DNA of 42,062 nucleotides from Saprospiraceae bacterium. GTDB taxonomy: Bacteria > Bacteroidota > Bacteroidia > Chitinophagales > Saprospiraceae. The notes below the pieces were generated by a model. The model was not told the DNA's origin. It was given only the letters and a program-made list of their open reading frames with translations, and made no database searches. A program made the translations under genes and the position numbers. How positions within the stretch are numbered: position 1 is the stretch's first letter; each line of letters begins with the position of its first letter. Positions 1 through 8,927 of this stretch are shown one piece after another. The stretch covers positions 1 through 42,062 of the forward strand of contig JANWXM010000029.1 of the NCBI GenBank assembly GCA_025055285.1, written 5' to 3'.

Positions 1-1267
1 GCACCGACGGCTCCGCGCGCAGCGGCTCATAGGCCGCCTCCTGCGCGCTGACTACTGGGTCGCCGTTGGGAGAGAATCGGTACAAAAACAACCGCTCGCC
101 GCCATTAAACTCATGACGACAATTCATCAGCACGCCGCCGTCTTCCATGGGAAGCAATTGCAAGGGGAAAATCCGCACAATGCCTTCGGGAGAAAACTCT
201 TTCGACCAAATCAGCTGCATATCTGGCGTGTACTTCTGAAGCAAAAATTTGTTGTACCCTTTTTGCACTGCCTGGAAGTAGATGCTGCCATCGGTGGCCT
301 TTGCAAACGGCATATTGCCTGCATACATGTAATCGCACTCGTTTATCTTGAAGCGGCGAATGACCTTGAAATTCAGGTCGCGCACGTCAATCGCCACGTT
401 CAATGCCGGGCAGCCCGGTAGGCTAGGGTCTCTGCCTATGTAGGAAAAATACAGCCGATCGTCAATGGCGCCACCGCAAGCGCCCCAGGGAAACTCGCCA
501 GAAGTCGAGTTATCAAAGTTCCAGCCCCGTATCCATTTTCCTTCGTGATTGTACCAGCCCACAGCCTTCGGCCTGTCTGGATCAGTCGGATCATCAGTAC
601 TGCATTGAACGTACAGGGTATTGTCTCTAAAAAAACAGTTGGTTATCCTCGCTGGAAGCGGAAAATCCGCGTATATCTGACCATTCAAATGCGCTTTAAA
701 ATAAAATGCTCGATTGCCCAGAATAACACTGGGGCTATCTACTAACAGGTAAGTGCCGTATCCCCAAAAAGTATCTCGGTAAACGGAGAAATCCGTTAGA
801 TAACTGGTAAAGCCATTCGAGCCGGAACCAAGAATGTACCAAAAACCATATCCTACGTCAAAAACTGGCGACTCGAATTCTCTAACCACATTAAGGTCAT
901 CGTCAAACTCCAGCGCGGCATACCGTTGCGTATAAAAGGCATCTGTGATATAGTAGGTTCCCAGGAAGTACAGACGCCCCTCCTTGCTGACGAAAGGCTT
1001 ACCATCGTAGCGGCGGTTGCCTATGTTTAAGTCAAAGGAGTCTATTACTTCTCCTTTTTGATTTATTCGATAAAGCATACTGCGATACTGAGAAACAGGA
1101 TCTTTAGTGAAATAAGTCCTGTGAAGAATAATATCCTTGTCCTTTTTTACTATCCAGGAAAGGAAGACGTCGCTTCCGGAAAGAGCAGAAAAAGGAGCAA
1201 GCGTGTTTTGGCTAAAAGCGCTCCAGGAATACAAAAGAGCCAGGAGAGGAATAAGTGCGCGCATCAT
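1..1267 (-). CDS. Secreted protein with signal peptide, 3' end cut by window edge
   Basis: An uninterrupted frame runs from an ATG at 1267 (a second ATG follows directly at 1264) to the window edge, 422 codons without a stop, so the gene's 3' end lies outside. The N-terminus is a clear Sec signal peptide (MMRALIPLLALLYSWSAFSQ) with a likely cut near SFSQ. The rest is rich in aromatic residues and short strand-like segments, with repeated phrases of the type G-R-L-Y-F, D-N-T-L-Y-V, D-G-S-I-Y-F and R-L-F-L-Y, which suggests a beta-propeller-like or WD/kelch-like extracellular domain. The last visible residues (RFSPNGDPVVSAQEA) look like a linker that in Bacteroidota often precedes a T9SS C-terminal sorting domain; that domain would be off the edge, so T9SS export is inference. 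No specific function recognised. Confidence 0.8.
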   Translation of the reverse strand, partial: MMRALIPLLALLYSWSAFSQNTLAPFSALSGSDVFLSWIVKKDKDIILHRTYFTKDPVSQYRSMLYRINQKGEVIDSFDLNIGNRRYDGKPFVSKEGRLYFLGTYYITDAFYTQRYAALEFDDDLNVVREFESPVFDVGYGFWYILGSGSNGFTSYLTDFSVYRDTFWGYGTYLLVDSPSVILGNRAFYFKAHLNGQIYADFPLPARITNCFFRDNTLYVQCSTDDPTDPDRPKAVGWYNHEGKWIRGWNFDNSTSGEFPWGACGGAIDDRLYFSYIGRDPSLPGCPALNVAIDVRDLNFKVIRRFKINECDYMYAGNMPFAKATDGSIYFQAVQKGYNKFLLQKYTPDMQLIWSKEFSPEGIVRIFPLQLLPMEDGGVLMNCRHEFNGGERLFLYRFSPNGDPVVSAQEAAYEPLRAEPSV

Positions 1268-1286
1268 GATAACGGTTGATTTAAAT

Positions 1287-1321
1287 TGCGGTAGGCAATG
1301 CTTGAGAGCACGCCTACCGCA
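1287..1321 (-). terminator. Strong intercistronic hairpin, possible terminator
   Basis: Arms TGCGGTAGGC (1287-1296) and GCCTACCGCA (1312-1321) are perfect reverse complements. Inside them TGCT (1299-1302) and AGCA (1307-1310) extend the stem around a four-base loop. It lies between the lipoprotein stop at 1414 and the next start at 1267. On the minus strand the hairpin is followed by only a short AT-rich stretch rather than a U-run, so it may end or attenuate the lipoprotein transcript, or stabilise its 3' end. Confidence 0.5.
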
Positions 1322-1413
1322 GATGAAGTTGTTTTAAATTACATGTCTAGCAACAGTATTGGGTCATCAGTAAACTCAACCACAACAGCGAAGTAGTGTC
1401 TTGTGGCGTGATC

Positions 1414-2538
1414 TTACAGCCGTATAGTTATAGATGGATTACCAGGAGTAGAAGCACCCGCCCAGAAAGCCCCGACACCTGTGCAGACCACCCTGCGGCG
1501 ATTGTAAAAAGGCCCCGGCGGGTCAGGCTGAAGACGCTGCCTCCCATCGTTAGCTAATTCAAGATTTCCATTGGTAAAAAACTCTAACTCAGACGGAAGG
1601 AGGCAATTTTTAGGCGGATTATTCCCCCCAAAACCAATGCTGTTATAGTGAAGATTCTGCAAAAGTGTATTCCAGGTCGCTACAGTATATTCTCTTGGAT
1701 AGTCTGTCCCCTGCGGAAATTCAAATCCAAGGACGTTGTGTTCTCCGAAGGATATACGTGTTACAATACGGCCAGGCAATGGCATATTTCCACCTGAGCC
1801 AGGTCCTGCGTTTATTGGTTGGAAAACAGCCAGTCGGCGATTAACTTCAGAGCCTATCAGCACGTTGGCAGCACCAGAACACGACGTAGGCTGAGTAAAA
1901 CCTTCTGTGGCTGGCGCCCATCTTACATCTTCCAATCCCTCGAACACTGCCCCGGGTACATAGTTCGACATCGGGTTGATGCCCACCTGCATGATGACCC
2001 ACACAGCAGTGCCCGTATCTGTAACGACCGGATTGGTCAGTGCCAGGACGTTCAACTTTCGGACGCCACTGCCTGCAAGTGCCTGCTGGAGCAACGACTT
2101 CACACCGTCGTAAAAAGCCACCACTTGCGCAGGTGTCCAGGTGGCGTTAGCGCTAACCGGCAGCCGCTGTTCGATGTCCTCGTACGACTCGAACGGAACT
2201 GTCGGATTACCCTGGTAGTAGTTGAAGGCAATCTCCGTCTTTTCCACGACCTCCAACGCTGGCAGACCTTCGCCCGAAGGATTGGAGCGCCAGGCATGCA
2301 CCTGCTGACGGAAACTATCTATGCCGTCAAGGTGCGCCAGAACAGCGGCCCACTCTGCCTGAGTGAACGTATTGCCCTCCGAACGAGGCGAAACGCCGAT
2401 GCTGCTGAGGCTTTTCTCGCTAAGCGCAGGCGAGTCCTTCTGGCAGGCGTTAAACGATAAGAGCGCTATCAACAGCGCAACGAGAGTCAGTAGTCCCCCC
2501 CCTGGGTACAGGACTGAGCAAATGTTTTTAGTACGCAT
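1414..2538 (-). CDS. Hypothetical lipoprotein
   Basis: A 374-residue protein. I start it at the ATG at 2538 rather than the longer open frame to 2625, because the sequence from here is a textbook lipoprotein leader: basic MRTKN, a hydrophobic stretch LLTLVALLIALL, then a lipobox ending SFNAC at about residue 32. The mature part begins QKDSPALSEKS and has no domain I recognise. It contains several cysteines late in the chain (PTSCSG, KNCLLPS, VVCTGV) and glycine/asparagine-rich loops near the C-terminus. It is expected to be lipid-anchored in the outer or inner membrane. Upstream, 2539-2881 is AT-rich and non-coding; downstream a hairpin separates it from the secreted-protein gene on the same strand. 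Confidence 0.8.
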   Translation of the reverse strand: MRTKNICSVLYPGGGLLTLVALLIALLSFNACQKDSPALSEKSLSSIGVSPRSEGNTFTQAEWAAVLAHLDGIDSFRQQVHAWRSNPSGEGLPALEVVEKTEIAFNYYQGNPTVPFESYEDIEQRLPVSANATWTPAQVVAFYDGVKSLLQQALAGSGVRKLNVLALTNPVVTDTGTAVWVIMQVGINPMSNYVPGAVFEGLEDVRWAPATEGFTQPTSCSGAANVLIGSEVNRRLAVFQPINAGPGSGGNMPLPGRIVTRISFGEHNVLGFEFPQGTDYPREYTVATWNTLLQNLHYNSIGFGGNNPPKNCLLPSELEFFTNGNLELANDGRQRLQPDPPGPFYNRRRVVCTGVGAFWAGASTPGNPSITIRL

Positions 2539-2881
2539 AACGAAGTAATTTTGATAGATGAATGATGATAGTGTAAGAAAGATGCAAGCATAGGAAAGAT
2601 TTAAGGTGTCCTCTTCCCTGACCACACCGTGTAAAGAATCGAGGAGGCCTTTTTGTTCAACTTTCAGAAATGATTCTTCCCGTAATTTGAGACAATAGAA
2701 CGGGTATTACTAATTTTTAAATATTTTATTCGGGCTTTGATTAAACATTTCGATTGTTTTGGAATATTTATGCATTCTTTACTTTTTTATAGAATATTAT
2801 TTTTTTTAAAATTTTGTTAAAATTTTTATCATTACAAAAACGAAAAGTACGATATTGAACAGTCTTTCTAATTCCTGGCTA
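2539..2881. other. AT-rich intergenic region
   Basis: About 340 bases without a gene between the ligase stop and the lipoprotein start, both minus strand. From about 2700 to 2860 it is very rich in A and T with runs of T. It should hold the lipoprotein promoter, but I find no exact TAnnTTTG element in the right orientation and no convincing terminator hairpin. Confidence 0.6.
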
Positions 2882-4372
2882 TCAAACATTAGGATGTGCT
2901 TCACGACAGTTCTCCTCGCGCTCGCGGAGGGAGGCGTTTACAACCAAAGCGGCGCAAATGAAAAAGAGCGAGCCAATTTTGTCTGTTTCGACGAAGTCAT
3001 TCATGAGCAATAGAAGACCAATAATAGAGAAGCTAAGCAAGGCAGCCATGACGATACGTTGTTGTCCTCTGTCGCGCAGGCGATGGTAAGCGCGCTGCCC
3101 CCATACGAACACGGCGACAAAGAAGAGGAGAAAAAACGCTAGTCCAGGTAGGCCTTGTTCGACGGCCACCATTAGGTAATAGTTGTGGATGCCTGAGCGC
3201 TCGGGATTATGGCTGACGTACGTACGAAAGCGATTTACGGTATAGCCTTTGTAATTAAAGTAAAAGGTGCCCGGCCCAAAACCCAAAAATGGACGCTCAG
3301 CGATCATGTAAGCAGCAGCTACCCACCGGTAAACGCGCTCCATGATAGAGATGTCTTCTAGGCGAGTAGTGGCCTCTAACAAGTTATCGAATCGCTTGTG
3401 GGTGATGGTTCGTTCGTAGTTGGGTGCAAACAATAGCCAGTTGTCGCGGTGAGTTACCAAAACAACAAGAGCACTTAGAACAACTGCTGCTGCAAGCAAG
3501 GCTATAAGAAACAAACGCCATCGCACCAAGAAGTAAATTCCTATTGCGATTAACAAAGCCACATAAGCGGCCCGCGCATACGCAAAATTGATACCCACGA
3601 GCAAGAGACCGGCACCCACAACGAGAATCCACCATGGCCAGGAGAGCCGCCGATAACTCTGAATACCGAGCCATACAAAAGGGAAGAAGACGGCCTGAAT
3701 GCAGGCATAAACTACGTGGTTGCGGTAAAACGGACCCATGACGTAGTTCACTTCTGCAAACGAAAACCCCACAGCAGCATGGCGCACCAACACAATGCAT
3801 ACTGTTAAGAGCAGCGGAGCCAAAAACCACCCTATAAAGTTTCGAACGTCAGCCTCTCTTTGGAAAATATGAGCAGCGAGAAAGAAGAAAACGCCGACAT
3901 ACCAACCTTTGGCTAGCCAGAACTTCAAAGAGACAATGGGAAGAGTAGTGAATAAGCAACTCAAGGTCATCCAGGCCAAATGCAATAAGAGCGCCATTGT
4001 GACGGGATGGAGAAGAAAACCTCGGTCTATTGTATGCCAGTGGCGCGCAAGCCAAAATAATGCAGTTCCCATCAGCACCCACATGAGAGGTTCTGAGGGC
4101 AAGTCAGTTCCTAGGCCGCCAGGCAATTCCACTTCAATAGAGAGCGGGAGAGTAGCAAGCAAAAGGTAATACAGGCGGCGGTAATCAATAACGGCAAGCC
4201 ATCCAATAAAAAGCCCTGCAGGAGCGACAAGCAACCACCAGCTTTCTGTTAGCGCAGCAGCAGCAGTGCTGACTATAGAGGCAGCTGCCATGACCTTTAC
4301 GAACCAGCGGTGTGGGTAAGCAGCTGCGGCAGGCCAGGGCGCAGGTCGAACGGAGCGCATGGATCCAAGCAT
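2882..4372 (-). CDS. O-antigen ligase / polymerase family membrane protein
   Basis: A 496-residue polytopic membrane protein of the O-antigen ligase/Wzy type, which joins or polymerises lipid-linked glycans at the outer face of the inner membrane. About ten to twelve hydrophobic segments alternate with short loops. Near residues 330-410 a large extracytoplasmic loop ends in the family-typical segment SGIHNYYLMVAVEQGLPGLA (His-Asn-x-Tyr then Glu-x-Gly), preceded by ERPFLGFGPGTF, both characteristic of the Wzy_C domain. The upstream chain-length gene stops at 4375; I choose the ATG at 4372, two bases after that stop, though a TTG at 4378 overlapping the stop is possible. The tight junction with a Wzz-like gene supports a role in surface polysaccharide length and export. 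Polymerase and ligase cannot be told apart from sequence alone. Confidence 0.87.
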   Translation of the reverse strand: MLGSMRSVRPAPWPAAAAYPHRWFVKVMAAASIVSTAAAALTESWWLLVAPAGLFIGWLAVIDYRRLYYLLLATLPLSIEVELPGGLGTDLPSEPLMWVLMGTALFWLARHWHTIDRGFLLHPVTMALLLHLAWMTLSCLFTTLPIVSLKFWLAKGWYVGVFFFLAAHIFQREADVRNFIGWFLAPLLLTVCIVLVRHAAVGFSFAEVNYVMGPFYRNHVVYACIQAVFFPFVWLGIQSYRRLSWPWWILVVGAGLLLVGINFAYARAAYVALLIAIGIYFLVRWRLFLIALLAAAVVLSALVVLVTHRDNWLLFAPNYERTITHKRFDNLLEATTRLEDISIMERVYRWVAAAYMIAERPFLGFGPGTFYFNYKGYTVNRFRTYVSHNPERSGIHNYYLMVAVEQGLPGLAFFLLFFVAVFVWGQRAYHRLRDRGQQRIVMAALLSFSIIGLLLLMNDFVETDKIGSLFFICAALVVNASLREREENCREAHPNV

Positions 4373-4374
4373 TG

Positions 4375-5499
4375 TCAATCGGAGAACGCCTCACTCCACG
4401 AAACATCTCGGTACGCTTCAGCAACTAGCACTGCCAATGCAGTGAAAAAGAAGGTACCCAACACACTCCCTAGTACGATAAGGCTGCGTTTAGGCCGGCT
4501 CTTAACAGGAGGCGGCTCTGCTGTTTCAATCACTAACAGTGCTGGGATATCTGTGGAATAGGTAGCCAAAATTTGGTTATAGCGCTCGATATCGTAAGTG
4601 AGTTGCTTGCGCGCTTGGTAGTGCATGTCTTGTAAGACGGCAATACGAGGAGCTGCTTCATTGAGCTGATCTACGGTGAGGACTTCGGCCTTTCCTGCTC
4701 GATTGCGCAACTGTTCTCGTTGCCGCTCAAAAGCCTTCAAGTTGGCTCGGATAAAGGCGATGGTGTCGCGCGGCACACTGGTGTCTTGCTCTAGTACCTC
4801 AAGACGCGCGCGATAGCGGATAACCTCCAGCTCCGCGGCAGAAAGTTGGCTGGCGATTTGAGCCCCCTGTGCTCCTACGTCATAAATACCATAATACTCC
4901 TGAACGCGGCGGAGCGTATCAGAAATACGTTCTAGTTCGGCTTGCTTGCGTTTCATATTGTTCTCAAATGCCGCAAGCAGTTTGCGCTGGCTCTCTTTTG
5001 TTAGGCGCTGCGCAATTTCGTTGATCTTTTCGCGAGCTGCATTGGCCATTTCTGCCGCCAATTGCGGGTCTCGGTCTTCAACCGTTAATTCTAAGGCATC
5101 GTTTTTGTTTTTCTGGACTTGGTAGTGCTTGCGCAAGCGCTTGCGCACTTTGTGTTCGCCATTGCGAGCCGTAGAGTCGATGCCGTAATGTTCGTAAAGC
5201 CGAAAGCGCTGAATCATGAAATTCTCTACTTCACGGCTGCGGGCAATTTCTGCTAGGCGGTCAAGGTCGTGATCTGAGCCAAAGTAATCCGTTACTTGCC
5301 CGGTATATCCAAAGACTAGTTCGGGATTCGCTAAGCGTGGACTAGTGGGATAAAAAACTGTTTTTGCTTCGTAGTAGTCGTCGAGCGAGAGCGAGACGGC
5401 GATGCTTACGACTAGAGCAGTTAAACAGACGTTTCGAATGGTTTTTCGCCAGCGGTATAACGCCCGAATCACTTCAATCAGGCTATCGCGACGTTCCAT
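4375..5499 (-). CDS. Wzz/GumC-like polysaccharide chain-length protein
   Basis: A 374-residue inner-membrane protein with the Wzz plan: a cytoplasmic N-terminus, a first membrane helix at about residues 20-38 (CLTALVVSIAVSL), a long periplasmic part rich in Lys, Glu and Arg that should form coiled coils (about 100-285), and a second membrane helix near 340-362 after the proline-rich PPPVKSRPKRS. Such proteins set the chain length of lipid-linked polysaccharides with a Wzy polymerase. There is no C-terminal tyrosine-kinase domain. The open frame extends to 5604, but the promoter-like element at 5542-5549 lies inside that extension and MERRDSLIEVIRALYRWRK is a typical start, so I use the ATG at 5499. 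The ligase gene follows directly, very likely in one transcript. Confidence 0.87.
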   Translation of the reverse strand: MERRDSLIEVIRALYRWRKTIRNVCLTALVVSIAVSLSLDDYYEAKTVFYPTSPRLANPELVFGYTGQVTDYFGSDHDLDRLAEIARSREVENFMIQRFRLYEHYGIDSTARNGEHKVRKRLRKHYQVQKNKNDALELTVEDRDPQLAAEMANAAREKINEIAQRLTKESQRKLLAAFENNMKRKQAELERISDTLRRVQEYYGIYDVGAQGAQIASQLSAAELEVIRYRARLEVLEQDTSVPRDTIAFIRANLKAFERQREQLRNRAGKAEVLTVDQLNEAAPRIAVLQDMHYQARKQLTYDIERYNQILATYSTDIPALLVIETAEPPPVKSRPKRSLIVLGSVLGTFFFTALAVLVAEAYRDVSWSEAFSD

Positions 5500-5541
5500 A
5501 GCGGCGTGATTTGTGCTTATTTGTGCGTGAAGAAAGATGAG

Positions 5542-5549
5542 CAAAAGTA
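5542..5549 (-). promoter_or_regulatory. Bacteroidota -7 element for the chain-length gene
   Basis: The minus strand reads TACTTTTG followed by C, matching TAnnTTTG, 43 bases before the ATG at 5499. No clear TTG box is seen at the usual -33 spacing. Confidence 0.5.
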
Positions 5550-5637
5550 GGCATCTCCTCCGCATCGTAGATCGTGAAGAGGAGCCTTGCCAATGGCAAA
5601 CCAAAGCGCAGGCAATGGGCGTTTGTTGTGAAGCGGT

Positions 5638-6669
5638 TTATGACCGCCATGCATCCAGAAGGCGGGCAGCTTCTACACAGCCCATTTGGGCAGCAATGAG
5701 CAGATCTCCGGTGAATTCGGGCTGCCCCATTTGTTGTTTGGCGATAGCGCGATGCAAGAGGCTTTCCATTTCTGAGCGCCGATCCTCGACGTTTTGTATA
5801 GAGAGGGCTCGATCAAAGGCTTCGATAGCAGCAGCGAAGTCGTTGAGGCCTAACAACGCCTTTCCTAGAAGGTAGGTAGCTCGGCGCAGATGGCGGTAGT
5901 TAGGGTCTGATCTGTCGAAGTTTCGTCCTAAAAACAATTTCAGCTCTTTGCAGGCTTCCGCATACTTCTTCAAATGCAAAAGGCACTCCCCCTTGCGGAG
6001 GCGAGCCGACCAATAGATCGGCTGCAGGGCTATAGAGTTTTTTATCGTCAAATCAAAGTCTTCCGCCGCTCCTGACCAGTCGTTTTTTATCATGCGCACC
6101 TTACCGCGTCCGTAATAGGCATCAGGATGATGTGGGTTGAAGGAAATGCTTCGCTCGAAGTCATGCAGCGCATCGTTGTAATTACCTAACTTGTAGTTGA
6201 CATATCCGCGCCGTTCGTAGGCTAAGGCATGACGCTCATATTTTTCAATAGCTCGGCTAAGCGCTTGAGCCGCCTCCATTTCTTTGCCCGGTACGTTGAC
6301 CAACTGGCGACCGCGCAAAAATTCCTGAACAGCCACCTTGTCGGAGACCGGCTCGATATAGGTTTGTTCTGCCGTTCCCTCATCGCCCAAACACCAGGCT
6401 GCGATGTAGCCTGCCGTAGCATATTGCGCCAATTCTCGAAACAACTCCACAGTCATGCGCCAAGCCTTGTCTGAACCGTGTAGCTTCTGCTGAGGAATTA
6501 CTAAGGCATAATCCTCTAGGCGCAAGGCCTCTTCCGCCTTAAAGAGCAGGTGGTTTTTAAAGTAGTTCTCCATTCGGCTTTGCCAGTGCTGCCGTACTTT
6601 TTCGAATGTGCGCTCGTTGCCAAAGTCTAAACGCCCTTTGAAAACTAGTCGAAACGTTACCTGCTGCAT
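5638..6669 (-). CDS. Tetratricopeptide repeat protein
   Basis: A 343-residue soluble protein. The N-terminal ~130 residues (MQQVTFRLVFKGRLDFGNER onwards) match no family I know; the rest (about 140-340) consists of TPR-like helix pairs, e.g. AYERRGYVNYKLGNYNDALH then DAYYGRGKVRMIKNDWSGAA, with the Gly/Ala/Tyr pattern of TPR helices. TPR arrays bind other proteins; no partner is indicated. There is no signal peptide from the ATG at 6669; the open frame extends to 6777, but that extra part is Pro/Arg/Cys-rich and unlike a real N-terminus. The gene lies 138 bases upstream of the chain-length gene on the same strand, but the promoter at 5542-5549 suggests separate transcription. Confidence 0.82.
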   Translation of the reverse strand: MQQVTFRLVFKGRLDFGNERTFEKVRQHWQSRMENYFKNHLLFKAEEALRLEDYALVIPQQKLHGSDKAWRMTVELFRELAQYATAGYIAAWCLGDEGTAEQTYIEPVSDKVAVQEFLRGRQLVNVPGKEMEAAQALSRAIEKYERHALAYERRGYVNYKLGNYNDALHDFERSISFNPHHPDAYYGRGKVRMIKNDWSGAAEDFDLTIKNSIALQPIYWSARLRKGECLLHLKKYAEACKELKLFLGRNFDRSDPNYRHLRRATYLLGKALLGLNDFAAAIEAFDRALSIQNVEDRRSEMESLLHRAIAKQQMGQPEFTGDLLIAAQMGCVEAARLLDAWRS

Positions 6670-7079
6670 ATCTGTTTGCCTGCCATTTTTCAGTACAAGC
6701 GTTTTTTCCCCTCTTCTTGTGGCAGGCGCGTTTTCTAAACACGCACTGCGCGCTCCCTGCGGCGGTGCTCCTTGCATCGCCTTATCTCGTCTTGAAGGGG
6801 GGATTATACACTAACTTTCCCAACTCGGCTCGCATTCAGCCTTCACAAGGGAATCACAAATGTCTGACATCTTACATTATTGTGCAAACGTTTGTTAATT
6901 TTTTTTGAAAAAAATTGGAAGAAGAGCATCTAAAACCAGCAAAGGCATCATTTTCTACCCTGAAAAGCATTTTTTTGAGACAAAACGGGATTGTAGCCTT
7001 TTACGAGAAGCGACCTTGGCGTTTTTAGGCATGCGCTCGATATTCGCGGCGGTTTTGGTCAGCAAGAGCATCTTGGGCA
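6670..7079. other. Intergenic region between divergent genes
   Basis: About 410 bases separating the TPR gene (minus) from the acyl-CoA ligase (plus). It contains an AT-rich core near 6880-6920. The only open frames are short, overlap the ligase start and look unlike proteins. I see no exact TAnnTTTG element in either direction and no RNA gene. Confidence 0.55.
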
Positions 7080-8918
7080 ATGGAAAAACGGCTTTTTGAC
7101 TACCTTTATGAACAATTGGAGCACAACCCTTTAGCGCGTGCTTTTGGTCATAAGCGCAACGGTCAATGGCACTATTATTCTACGGCCGAAATGGTGCAAA
7201 TGGTTAATGAGGCTAGTCGAGGCCTTCTCGAGCTTGGGCTAAAACCCGGCGATAAAGTAGCCACGGTAGTCTATCAGACCTCACCAGCATGGGTAGCCCT
7301 CGATTTTGCCTTACTGCAGCTGGGAGTGCTCAACGTGCCCATGTACCCTACGATCAGCGCGCGCGAATATGAGTACATCTTGCGCGAATCTGAGAGCGCA
7401 TACTGCTTTGTAGGCGACGGAGATCTGTACGACAAAGTCCGTGCCGCTCAAGAGCGGTTGTGCGGAAGTTTGAAGGAAATTTTTTCCTTTGCTGAAACCC
7501 ATCCTCACCTGCGCACGTGGAACGACCTACTCCGCCTAGGCCGACAAGCAGCCCACCGTCAAGAGGAGGTCGACCGCATCAAGGCCAATATACGACCTGA
7601 CGACGTCATGACACTCGTGTACACGTCGGGCACTACAGGCTATCCGAAGGGCGTGATGCTCACGCATGCAAATGTAGTATTCAACATCGAGAGCATCCGC
7701 CGGTTGTTGCCCTTTCAGGCGGGCGATCGCGTGCTGAGCTTTTTGCCCGTTAGCCATATTTTCGAACGCGCCGCAGTATACGCTTACACGGCGCTGGGCG
7801 GCAGTGTGACGTTCACAGGTACCGACAACCTCGGCGGCGAACAAGGTGACCTGAAAACCATACGCCCTCACTTTTTTACTACCGTGCCTCGACTGCTGGA
7901 GAAAGTCTATGAAAAAATCGTAGACAAGGGCCGAGAACTCAAAGGCCTAAAGCGCGCCCTTTTCTTTTGGTCACTTCGGCTGACCGAAGAATGGTATTTT
8001 GGCTATCGCCCAAAAGGGTTAAACGCGCTGCGTTGGAAAATTGCCGACACTCTTGTCTTTTCCAAATGGCGACAAGCGCTAGGCGGCGAGGTCAAAGCCA
8101 TCATCACTGGTGCCAGTGCGTGTCCAGTACGCGTCATGCGCACTTTTAATGCGGCAGGCATCCCTGTGCGCGAAGGTTATGGCATGACGGAAGCTGCCCC
8201 TGCTATCAGTATTAACCGAATGGAACCGCAAGGCGCCTCGCTAGGAACGGTTGGTCCTCTACTTGAGGGTGTGGAAGTCATTCTCGAGCCAAGTGAAGAG
8301 TTCCGCCCAGGCGAGGGCGAAATCCTCGTCAAGAGCCCCGGGGTCATGGTGGGCTACTACAAACAGCCTGAGAAGACGGCTGAAGTGATCCGCTACATCA
8401 ATGGAGAGCGCTGGCTAGCCACCGGCGATGTAGGAGCGTGGGTTGAAGGCCCTCAAGGGCGCAAGTTTCTCAAAATCACGGACAGGCGAAAAGAACTCAT
8501 CAAGACTAGTCAAGGCAAATACGTGGCCCCTGCTCCGCTAGAGGCGGCGCTAAAAGAACATTTTCTCGTCGAGCAAGCCATGGTTGTAGGCGATGACCTG
8601 CGCTACGTAACAGCCCTCATTGTGCCTTCAGTGGAGGGCCTGCGCAATTGGTGCGAGCGACACGGTATCCCGTGGACGGAACTATCCGAAATGCTTCACC
8701 TCCCTGAGGTGCAACGCCGCTATGAAATGCTCTTAGAGCGCATCAACGCGCAGTTTGCGCGCCACGAACAGATCAAACGGTTCACGCTTTTACCGCATTT
8801 GTGGGAACCTATTAAGGCCGACGGGTCAGAAGCGGAATTGACCCCTACGCTAAAGCTGAAGCGACGCGTTATCATGGAGAAATACCGCCGCGAGATCGAA
8901 GCGATGTATCGCCAGTGA
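7080..8918 (+). CDS. Long-chain acyl-CoA ligase (AMP-forming)
   Basis: A 612-residue adenylate-forming enzyme of the long-chain fatty acid-CoA ligase type: ATP activates a fatty acid to acyl-AMP, which is passed to coenzyme A. Hallmarks are the phosphate-binding loop YTSGTTGYPKGVMLTH (about residues 181-196), the acyl/AMP motif EGYGMTEAAP (about 364-373), the hinge aspartate region ATGDVGAW (about 446-453) and the C-terminal catalytic lysine segment TDRRKELIKTSQGKYVAP (about 467-484). The length fits the FadD15-like group. It begins with the ATG at 7080, and its stop lies 9 bases from the end of the convergent prenyl synthase gene. It should feed beta-oxidation or lipid synthesis; exact chain length is not visible. 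Confidence 0.93.
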   Translation: MEKRLFDYLYEQLEHNPLARAFGHKRNGQWHYYSTAEMVQMVNEASRGLLELGLKPGDKVATVVYQTSPAWVALDFALLQLGVLNVPMYPTISAREYEYILRESESAYCFVGDGDLYDKVRAAQERLCGSLKEIFSFAETHPHLRTWNDLLRLGRQAAHRQEEVDRIKANIRPDDVMTLVYTSGTTGYPKGVMLTHANVVFNIESIRRLLPFQAGDRVLSFLPVSHIFERAAVYAYTALGGSVTFTGTDNLGGEQGDLKTIRPHFFTTVPRLLEKVYEKIVDKGRELKGLKRALFFWSLRLTEEWYFGYRPKGLNALRWKIADTLVFSKWRQALGGEVKAIITGASACPVRVMRTFNAAGIPVREGYGMTEAAPAISINRMEPQGASLGTVGPLLEGVEVILEPSEEFRPGEGEILVKSPGVMVGYYKQPEKTAEVIRYINGERWLATGDVGAWVEGPQGRKFLKITDRRKELIKTSQGKYVAPAPLEAALKEHFLVEQAMVVGDDLRYVTALIVPSVEGLRNWCERHGIPWTELSEMLHLPEVQRRYEMLLERINAQFARHEQIKRFTLLPHLWEPIKADGSEAELTPTLKLKRRVIMEKYRREIEAMYRQ

Positions 8919-8927
8919 ACAGACGGT

